Of a stretch of DNA of 64,000 nt, positions 24,801-35,812 are shown piece after piece; positions within the stretch are counted from its first letter, which is position 1; every line of letters begins with the position of its first letter. Both the position numbers and the translations under genes were made by a program. Under the pieces are notes generated by a model, which did not search any database, was not told where the DNA came from, and saw only the letters and a list, made by a program, of their open reading frames with translations. The DNA is taken from assembly GCA_964030785.1 (NCBI GenBank), contig OZ034970.1, positions 39,508,377 through 39,572,376 of the forward strand. The letters are read 5' to 3'. Origin of the DNA: Siderastrea siderea. Lineage: Eukaryota; Cnidaria; Anthozoa; Scleractinia; Rhizangiidae.

Positions 24801-27800
24801 TTATACACAAAACGACCTAGTTTCGGGTGATAAATTCGCTTGTATTCATACGACGACATATATAACTATTAGTTAGATTAATCTCTCTTCTCTCTTAAAA
24901 TCAAACTGAATGAAGTGTCACTATGATTAAGATCTATAATTCTTCGTTTGCCATCTGTTATATATATCCGAATTTTATTGATCGTATTTTTATTACACGG
25001 GTTGTACTGAACTCGCCGAGGCTCTTGTGTGAAACTATAACTCGGGGTGAGAGTTGAGGTACTGAAACTATATATAATATCTGACTCTTCACCATCGACA
25101 AGACTGTCACTTATCAAATCACAATGAACATTCAATATTTCTCTGTCTTGTGAGAGATTAGGAATGTAATCTCCAACATTTACACTACTTGTTAGAATGT
25201 TTTTATTGAAACCAATAAGATCATTAAAATTACTTTGAGTAAGATCTAATCTGTAATTTGAGGCTAGTGTTATTATTGTCCTGAATACAGTATCGTTAAA
25301 CTCCAGAGTGATTGGATATTGAGGGTTTGATGAGGTTCCTGTTTTTGTTTTTTCTTTGATTAAATTGTCAAAATCAATGTAATTCCATACTCCTGGGTTG
25401 AATATAATTTCCGTCCAATTAGTACCACTATCAGACGAATATCTTATTTTCTGATTATCAAGTTCCCTTGTCACATTAAACCAAGTGAATGACATCGAAA
25501 TGATTCGATCTAGGCCGATTTCATATTGTCTGTTTGAATCCAGTATTATCGGATTACTGTATTTGATTGTGAAATCTGATGGTTTATTACCACTTATACC
25601 TTTGACGATATGACTGGATAATACAAGTTGTCTATTCATTTATATGATTAGTTTAGACTAAAATAGTTTTTGTATATTTTGTTGCATTGTGGCTTATTGA
25701 GTATTGAATTTCTCAACAAGATGTCAAGAAGAGCGACACCTGTATTCCGTAGTTCGATGCTATTATTACCAGCAACCTTTGATCCGATAATCAGCTCAAG
25801 CTTTTTCATCATTTCTGTCGGATTGTTGAAAAACATTACCTGTCCACCTTTTTTTGTTTTTTTCTTCAAACCAGACCCTTTAATATTTTTTATTTTTTGA
25901 TTGTTGTAATTGATATAATCATTTAGAACCTTTCTTGTATCTTGAATAATTTTTCTTCGATATTGAGCCTCAGCTTCAGTCATTAAACCCCTATTTAATT
26001 TTTTAGTGATATCACTCCAATAGCCAGTTAGTTTAAAACGTTGATCTTTAGCATTTTTCAAGATTTTGTTCAGATAAGATTTCCTCTTTTTGTTATTCAT
26101 ATCTTCTTGTTGAAGTCGTAATTCAATATCATCATAATTCGGTATTTGAAGTTCATCCAAAACTTGATTTATTCTATCCTCTTCAAGAATTTCGTAATCA
26201 GGTGTTTCTTCTTCTTCGTATTCAGGTGGAAGATCTTCTGGTTCATACATGTATTCTGGGTCAATATGAATTCGTTTTTCTCCGGATGCTAAATCCTCAA
26301 GGACATCTTCATAAGATGGAGGTTTTGGAACTATCTGTTTCTCGTTTTCAGGTAAAACAGGTTGATCAAACAAATCGTCCAATCCATAATCAGGCACTTC
26401 ATCATCAATAGCTATTCCATAATCTGGAACAGGTCGCTTTTTCTTTGGTAATCTTCTCAACGGTGCTTTTGGGGCTGTAAGTTCCTTTAACTCAGATGTT
26501 ATAGGTTTGAAAAGTTTCTCTGCCTCAACTTCACCCATTTGATCAGATATCGTTTTTTGTTTTATTGTCTCTCTTACTGTGTTAATCTTTTTACCAAGCT
26601 CGGATCGTTTCTCAGCCATTTCTTTCCATTTGAGTAAACTCATTATATCATTTGTTTACATAAAATTTCGTATTTTGTTCGGAAAAATTAGGGTTATCAT
26701 ATATAAAAACGCTCGCATAGCGTGTCGCATAGCGTGTCACCATGCGATAAAATTGTATAACATATTATCATATGAAGATTCAAAATTACGACATCCAAGA
26801 TGATGAAAACAACGATTTTGTTCAACTAAAGAGTTTCATGCCAAACCGATGTTTTAGGATGCTTATTTGTGCTCCCTCTGGTGGTGGTAAAACAAACCTT
26901 CTGCTTGATATGATATACAGGCTCTTATACTTTGATAAAATATATCTTTACGCTCGCAATCTCCAACAAAGCAAATATAAGCATCTGTTGAAATCTCTTG
27001 AACCAATATCAAAATCAAAAGAGGTCGGTTATGACGTGATAGAAGCAAGTAACGATGAAATCATCCCTCTGACAGATTTGTCTGATGAAAACCAAAAATT
27101 AATCATATTTGATGACTATTTGAATACAGGTAAGAAAAATGACGAACGGATACGTGACTACTTTACCAATTCTAGAAACAAAAATTGCTGTTGTATATAT
27201 TTAAGTCAAAGCTATTACGGAACCGATAAAACAATAAGACTGAATAGTTCACATTTTTGTGTTTTTGATTTTCCTTCTATAAACGAGCAATCGATGATTT
27301 GCCGAGAACTGAACATAAATAAATCAGATTATCAGAAAGCTACTAAGGATCCATATAGTTTTTTGTATGTTGATAAGGTCAAAAAAAAGGTAGCCCGAAA
27401 TTTCGACGAAAAAATCTAAACTAATATTATATGAGTTATACAAACGGTATCCTTAATCATGATGATTCTCAAGGACTAGGTAAGATAGGTTCAAGAGGTT
27501 TACCTGGTATTGGATTTAAATTAGATTCAAATAATGATTATGATATGCAAAACAAAAAACTGGTTAATGTAAAACAGGGAACTAATAATAACGACGTTGT
27601 TACTAAACAATATATTGATTCTGAAATAGCTAAGATTCCCATTATTGATGCATCTAAATTTGTCGCAATATCTGGTGATACGATGACTGGATCACTCGTT
27701 GTCCCAAAAGACAATTATCCAGTTCATGGCGATCTCAACAAGGTTATAAGTTATGAATCACAAAGGGAGATATTCTTGTCAAAGAAGGAAGGAGGTCAAA

Positions 27801-30800
27801 TGGAAGCAAATATTGATATAAATAATAATACAATTTTCAATGTGAAAGACCCCACACAGGCAGATCATGCAACAAATAAAAAATATGTCGATAACCAACT
27901 TGTGAAAAAATTGGATAAAAATGTTGATATTGATATGACAAATAAATCAATTACTAATCTTAAATTACCATCAAATCAAAAAGACGCCACAAATGTAGAA
28001 TTTGTTAATAAAAGAATTACTGAAACACAAAAAAATTATCTCAAACTTGATGGCACAACAAGTATGTCTGGAGACTTGAATTTAAATAACAATAAAATTG
28101 TTAACTTACAAACCGATTACAGAGACTCGAAATCCGCAGCTAATGTTGATTTTGTGCAAGAGGAAATAAAAGATTTGAGAAATCTTGTCACTCAAAAAAT
28201 TCGTGAATCTCATATCAATAACTCAGGTCAAAAAAGGGACGCCTTCAGATACTTAATGGAAGACGATGATGAATCTTCGAGTGAAAAAAATATCAATGTT
28301 TTGGGTATTGTTGATTTTCCCAATTCTCCACATCAAATTAATAAAAAAGCTTACCAACTTCAACTCTTGTTTGAAAAAAGCTCACCCAACAAGTACCAGT
28401 CACGCCTCGGTTTTAACTTATATAAACTTCCAGTCGGGTATTACACAATGGTCGTTGAATGGTTTCCGCCGGAAATGAATGAGATAACTGTAACAGCTCA
28501 AGGAAAAACGATTTCAATTTCTGATGAAACAACCAAAACATTCAAGAATTACACCAAAACAGTTATCCATTTACACAGATGGGGTAGCTCACCTCCACAA
28601 TTCCTTTATCTTGATTTGCATGGTACAGTCAGTAATCCATCATTTTTAACAATTGGTAATCTAATTGTTTATGGCGTTAAAGAAACAATTTCAAACGTTG
28701 ACCCAAGTGTCTATGACACCGCTTTTGTTATTAAAAATGGCAAAATGGCGATGGAAACGGATCTTGATTTAAATAATCATAAAATAATCAATTTAGACGA
28801 TCCATTAAATGAAGGTGATGCCTGCAATAAACGTTCTTTGAATATTGTGGAAACAAAAATAAATAACATAAGTTATTATACCAAGGATCATATATATAGA
28901 ACTATCTTCGGTAATGATTTTTATGATCTAGAAGAAACAAGCACGTATAATCTCGTAAATGGTGCATCTGGTGTTGTTATTAGTGGTCTACGACCTAATT
29001 TCATCCTCGGCACAAATCGTCTTATAAATTTTTATAGTCCAAAATATGGTTTACAATTAAATATAAAGACACATATTCGAACAGTTGATATATTCAATCA
29101 TAATACAAGTTTTACATTCTTCATGTCTTTTTTGCATGATACAACCAAAACATGTAATATCAGTTGGTCAAACACTGTGAACTTTCATGTCAAATTCCAT
29201 CCTCGATATCAGATCACCGATAACAAATTAATAATTGATGCTCGCTCCAAAATTTATCAAAAAACATTCACAACCGACTTCCAAAACAAGCAAATTTTTG
29301 TATGGATATGCTATAACGGCTCTAATAATTTACATAAATTCAGTTTGAGTAATTACTCATCTCATGTCCAAGAAACATTCGCTGCACCTGTTAACTTTCA
29401 AAATAGACAACTTGAAATAGACTATGACGGATATGTTAAAAAAGTAGGTTTGATTAATAAATTCATTGATATAGGCAGCTTAGAATTTCATAAAATTTTA
29501 TTAGAGGAAAAGAGAAATGGTTCTTATCTAGAATAATATAAACAAAGAATATATGTCAAGTTTCACAGACTATGAAAAACATCATTTACATAATTACGTA
29601 TACAAAAAAGAAACCTTATACGCTAAACAAGAGGTTGATATTAAAATGACTGCATTGAAGTCTGAAATACGATTACAATTATCAGAAACTTTATTCTGGG
29701 AAAGTTATCAACTAGCTGATTGCTTATATAAGATAGACCGAGGTATTCCATCTGAGGTTATTTTTGATAATTCAACTAGAGCAGTATCAGATCTTTTTGA
29801 TCAATCTCTTAAAGAAAATCATTCTAATCAAACAACACAAGCAAATAGACCAATTTTATGTACAAAAGCCGAAAAAATCAATTATCGATATTATTTAAAA
29901 TTCGATGGAAATAAGCGAATGTTATCAAACATAAATTTAAATCCTGGTTCTGGACAAGCTGATATAGTTAATGTTTTCATTGTTTATCGATTGAATTCAT
30001 ACACAGGATCTTATGCTGTTCGTAATGGACTTTTCGGACACGATGATGGAGGTTATGACAAATTTGTTGCATTCTCACCAACTGGTCATTTACTTGTAAG
30101 TGGAACAACAAATCAGCATATTGTCATTGGATCAAGCTCTTTTAATAGTAAGAATGCTACAGCACCATACCAATCAAAAGCTAATGCGGGTGAACTGAAT
30201 AAATGGATCTGTTTATCAATTCACTGGGATGTACCTGGTGGTAACAACGCTTCTGAAACATGGTGTAACGGCAAAAAATTAGCTAATTTTACAGCAAGAA
30301 CATCACAAGGAAGTACCAACATGACATTTGGAGATTTGAATACCTCTGGTATTGCAGGCTTGAAAGGTGATATAGCTTTTTATTGTCTTTATAAGGGTAA
30401 AACTCTCACTGAATCAAATATCAAACTTCACCATTACGTACTTTGTAGATGGTATGTCAATGATTATGATCCGATTTCATTCAACTAAAATATATAATCA
30501 TATAATATGAAGAATATATTCAATTGGAACCATGTTTCAGAAAAATTAACGGAAGATCAAATATCTGAGTTGAAAGCATTGTACAAATTCTATCATAAAA
30601 AATATTGGCTTTTCAAAATGACTTTTAAATATTTCAAAAAAGCAGAACTTGCATGTAATATTGGATCTGCTTTATTGGTAGTAACAGGGACAGTAGTTGG
30701 TGGTGTAACGCTAAACCCTATTCCTCTCGGAATAATATCTGGTTCTGGTCTCTTACTTAAAACATATTCGGAGGCTAAAAATTACAAAAGGAAGATTGAG

Positions 30801-33800
30801 ATGTGTAAATTCGCATACACTTCATATGAAAAGGTTTTAACAGATTTACGGTCCTTCATGAGAGGACTTGAGTATGATGACAAAGAATTTCTTGATTATG
30901 TTAAAGTTCTCGATGATATAATCATTGATATGTGTCCGTTAACTGACAAATTTGAAAAGAAATATAATAAGGTGTTCATCCAATAATAGATTTAATTTTA
31001 TCACCGATAAGAGACATAATACTAGCCCAATATCGATCGTAAAAAGCTAATGTTTTTTTCGATTTACTAATTGGAATATTTTTGTAAGGTATCCCCATCA
31101 TCTTGAATATCTTTCTCATAATAAAATTAACGCTAATCATTCTTTTCCTTGTACCATTTACTTGATCAATAATATTACCTATCTCTGCAAAAACTCGTTC
31201 AATTTTACATTTTTGATGGTGTGATATTTCTATATTATATTTTTCTTCGATTTTCAGTAACAGGTTGTTAATGTGGTACTCTCGATGGTAAACAGATTTT
31301 CTTATAAATCTATGTCTATTCTCATAGAAATCAACATATTCTTTTGCATAATTATATCCTTGTACAACACCATAACTTCGACAAACTTGCATTCCGTTTT
31401 CGTTTATAACATCCTGATTATCACAGCATTCATCATCTTTCGGTTTTTTATTAGAATCTTCTATTTTTTCGTCACAAAAAGGACAAACAACTTCTGATTC
31501 TTTCAGGTAATCGTGAATATTTGAGTTACAATACATTCTATACTATTATATGATATTATATTTTTAAGTAATATTCATCCGATGGCAAACTGCGCTCGTA
31601 CTCCCAACTATGAGATAATGCCAAATAAATTTTCCATGAGATAATACCAAATAGATTTCCCATGAGATAATACCAAATAGATTTTCCATGAGATAATGCC
31701 ATATAGATTTTTCCATGAGATAATACCAAATAGATTTCCCATGAGATAATACCAAATAGATTTTCCATGAGATAATGCCATATAGATTTTTCCATGAGAT
31801 AATACCAAATAGATTTCCCATGAAATTGTGCCAACATATGGTAAAGTAGTTATAGTTGGGGAGTTCAGAGCGGATTTTTGAAAAAATGCGCTCGTACCCC
31901 CAACTATATAACTACTAATGTGAGGCACTGCTTTCTCCACGAGTTTGAGATACAAGTACAAAAGTATCTTGTTTCATATTCGCTAGATCTTGACACCTGA
32001 CTTTGAAAGGGTTTCCATTGTTTGCGCACTGGCGCGGCTCATAGAAATACAAAACGTTTAGTTTCGCCCAGTGATTTGGTGGCTTTAGCTATGCCATTCA
32101 AGAAAAATTCACTGCCTGAGGAGTGAATTCCACGTTAAATTTCACTTGATATCGGTTTTTCGCGTGAAATTTAACGTGGAATTCACTCCTCAGGCAGTGA
32201 ATTTTTCTGTAGACTATCGGGCGGGTCAGTTAGGTGCCGCTTTTGTTTTTCTTTCAAGAAGTTGCTTCACAATTTGTTTACGCTTTTGACTCTTTCTAAT
32301 CTCTTACGAACAAATTACATGGAAAGATTTTCCATCAGATGTAAGCCTTAGATACGTTTCCTTTCCCTCTGCTAAGAAAATGCCACAAGTGGAAATGACA
32401 ACATGTTAGTACCTTAAAAATAGGAGTGATTATTTCACTGCAAAAGATCTGAAATACAATACTGCTCGTAAGTGTCTGAAACTCTCGGTTTTCGCGTTAG
32501 GTGAGACACAGTTTCAATCTAGACAAGTAGTTTGCTTCAAATTTGTCCTCTAGACAGTTCTTTTTACGACTTTCATTTTGAAACACTGTTTTAAAAGCAT
32601 TCTAAAAGAGAGAGAGGAAGGCCATGCCATCGTAAAACTTCGTACTTTTCTACTAATTGTTCTGCGTTTTTATCCTTATCACGCTAAACACTCATACATT
32701 GGAGTGTATTTGTGGTTTGTAAAGATTCTTCTCAACTCATTGGCCCCTAAAATACAGTACATTTCAGTCGTTATTGGCCAAAAGATGAAAAACGACAATG
32801 GGAAAACATAAAGGCAAAAACAGAATGCGGACCGCTGAGGAAACAGTGAAGTTGACCTATTTTTCTTCAAAAACAAGACTTCAGCACAACTTTCACAGGC
32901 AGCTCTTCTTCCAGCATTCTTTGGAAAGCTAATTAACTTCAAGGAGAGTACTCGTGAAACTACAGTTGCTCTAATAATGCCATTTCAACTTGCTGCCGGT
33001 AGCGACTTCACAGATTTGTCAATGTAAAAACGAATTTGTTACTGATTCGCATGCATCCTGCTGGCTGTTAAGTTCTGTCAACCATCAAACAACTTTCCTA
33101 AAATAAATAGTATATCTACTGGCGGCATCTGGCAGTTTACCGGCAAAAATTACCCCAAAAAGGCTTTTGGAAGCTTCCAAGCACATGTAAATTATGGAGA
33201 AGAATGGCACAAGTTTTTCGCCTGCGTAGTGTTATTCGGCAAAGAGATTTAACTCGCGATCAGTCGCTGTATTATTTTGTTCCAAAGATTTAAAAAATTA
33301 CTCGGAAGCAATTCCATTCGATCATTCACTTTAACATCTTAAGAATATCATTTTCAACATAGGAAATCTCTCAATTAAACAATTCTTATAATATGTAAAC
33401 CCACAATCAAACTGGTAATTTTCTTTACCGTGGAAGTAGAAGCAAAGTACTTGAGAATTTAACCGAAAGGTTGATGCTCTCGTGGTCTTTTCAGAAGGTC
33501 GCTTTCCAGATATCCTCTGAAAAACAAGTCTGTTCAGCTAACACGCCGAGATCCACTCTGTTCGTCCACCTTCTCGCCAAGTCAGCTTCGTCCCTCCGAC
33601 GCTACTTTCCTTGTTTCACTTGTTGTCGGAAGCCGGTGTCGATGTTTGTTTTTTGTCGTGTAAGCGCTGGCGCTTCGACGGCCCAAATTCTTTCATTAAC
33701 CTACCATTTTGTTTTTGGTTTCACGTTCCCTATTTGCGGGTCAACACTCCCACAGCGGAAGCGAAAAACAAAAACAACAACTCAATACACCTAAAATTTT

Positions 33801-35745
33801 ATTTTCGCACCACTGCACATACAGGAATCGCGCGATCGCGCGGGATGAACGCGCGATGCGCAGAAAATGTGCGCGTTAGCAATAAGGGCCACCGTCCTTA
33901 AGACAAGAGATTTTATGGAAAAATTCTTTCATTCAATGAATATCTTGGATTTCCCTGCTACCATACAACTTGGCAATATGTGGCGCCGACAATCAACAAC
34001 TGAAATGCTTAAGCAAAAGGGAAATTTCAAGCGTTCCGGTGTGAAAACAAGATCTACAAAAAACCGGTAAGCGCTTTACAGTTATAAAAAAATTGCATTT
34101 AAAGTATAATGATTAAGACTGGAATATCTGAGTAAACTCTTACGAAAAATAGCTCAAAAAAGCTTAAAAGTCACCATTTTAACTGTTTTTCTTTCATTGC
34201 AGAGAGTCGCTTGTTGGTGTCATGTTGGACTGAAAGTTTATGGAAATATTTACTGGAGAATTATTAAAAGGTACTCCAGTAAACATCCCGCCAACTGCCC
34301 CTACCATCAGGTAACTAGAACTACTGGCACTGCTATCACGGTTACTAGTAGCTGCTGTGTTGCTTGGCGGGACTGAGCTGTTGAGAACAACCTCCCGTAA
34401 AGCATGACTTGAATCGCTGTTGGTAATTGTCGTGCTTGGGTTGAAACCGGCCAACTTATTCGACATTCGCCGCTGTTTTTCCAGAGGATTATGGCTGTAG
34501 CTGGATATGGATTCCGGATTGGCGTGGCCAGTCAGCTCTGAGATCTCCAGTGGGTCGAAATCATCACGGTGCACTTGGATGACTGTTTTGCGACCACTCG
34601 AATTTGTGAATTTGCCGTCCAGGGAGGCAATGGACGCAATACTCTGCATTTGCTTTGCCAATGTACTTCTACCAATTGGAACCATCTTGTACCAGACATT
34701 GGATTTTGGACTGTCAACTGGACTCAGGTAGAAATTTCCAGGAACGTTATCCGCAGTCGGTTCGTCTCCCTGGCGATTCTTGGTTTGTCGTTCTTTGTAT
34801 TCGATGTACTGCTCTGTCACGGTGAAATCACTTAGTTGACAGTCATGTTGTTCTTTAAATCCTCTCATTCCTAAGTGCGTGACATTGTTCCACCATATAA
34901 GATGGAGAAGAGAGCGAGGATTTTGAAGGCCGATTGCACCTGACGACCACATCTTTTCAATATCTTCTGTTTCAACTGGTTGAGCGGCATTTGGTTTGTT
35001 GCCAAGACCTTTTTGCTTCAAATCCTTTTTCTTCTTGGATAGCATCGTTGAAACTTCTTCGAACTCAATGGCTGAAGATTTTTCGAGGTCGAAGTTGTCT
35101 ACTACCGGTGGACATGGACGCTCAAGAAAGTACCTTCCTAAACCATTGCGGTAAGTTTGTAATGTTCCTGGTTCATATTCTTTGCCTTTGTTTTCTTTGG
35201 TCGTCTGCCTAATTTCTAGAAAGAAGTCCTTGAGAAGCTGCAGTGCTTCTTGCTTTGAAATTGCATCGAGATTAATTTGTTTGCCATGTTTTTCCTTGAA
35301 CCAAGACTGCAAACGGCGTACGGATGTACTTGTACTTTTTTTAGTGTTTTCTGAAACCATATTGTCCTTAAAAGAGACCAGTTCGTCATCTATATAGGTC
35401 ACAATGGTTTGCTTTTCCGGAATAGATGCTTGACTTTTTTCGGCATTGATACCTGTTTGGTTTTCTTTCGCGGCGCTTGTTTGGTTTTCCTCGGTAAAAA
35501 CTTTCGTTTGGCTTTCTTCCCTCGTCTCTGCCATTTTGTTTTTTTCTTCAATGCGTTTTCTCGTACTTTTGAGTGTGAGTGGTTTCCTCAAATTTTCTAA
35601 AAATTTCAATTTCAATTCAAAATTTGGCAGACATTCATTTTCTGTAAATTTGTTCATTTCCAAGGTGTTTTTTTCCTAGCACGAGTTGCATTTTTGTTTT
35701 CACGATAGCAACAATGTTTGCTCGCGACTCACGTCAGCAATATCC

Positions 35746-35778
<33 letters not shown>

Positions 35779-35781
35779 CCT

Positions 35782-35812
<31 letters not shown>

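Larger units (their letters stand above)
14264..31916. mobile_element. Complete Maverick/Polinton (adintovirus-like), 17,653 bp
   Basis: Bounded by 343-bp near-identical inverted repeats starting AGTAGTTATATAG and flanked by a perfect 6-bp duplication AATGTG (14,258-14,263 and 31,917-31,922), the length expected for Polintons. It encodes PolB, integrase, adenain-like protease, packaging ATPase, major and minor capsid proteins and many accessory proteins. Genes from 14.8 to 26.6 kb are on the minus strand, 26.77-30.99 kb on the plus strand, and the last gene is again minus. The TIRs differ at one site that I could find, so the insertion is recent, yet three genes show frame changes. It interrupts intron 7 of the Nav gene. 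Confidence 0.98.

Noticed and set aside
14264..31916. Bacterial or phage contamination
   Set aside because: Precise TIRs and a 6-bp target duplication in a host intron, and a Polinton gene set, show a genuine eukaryotic insertion.
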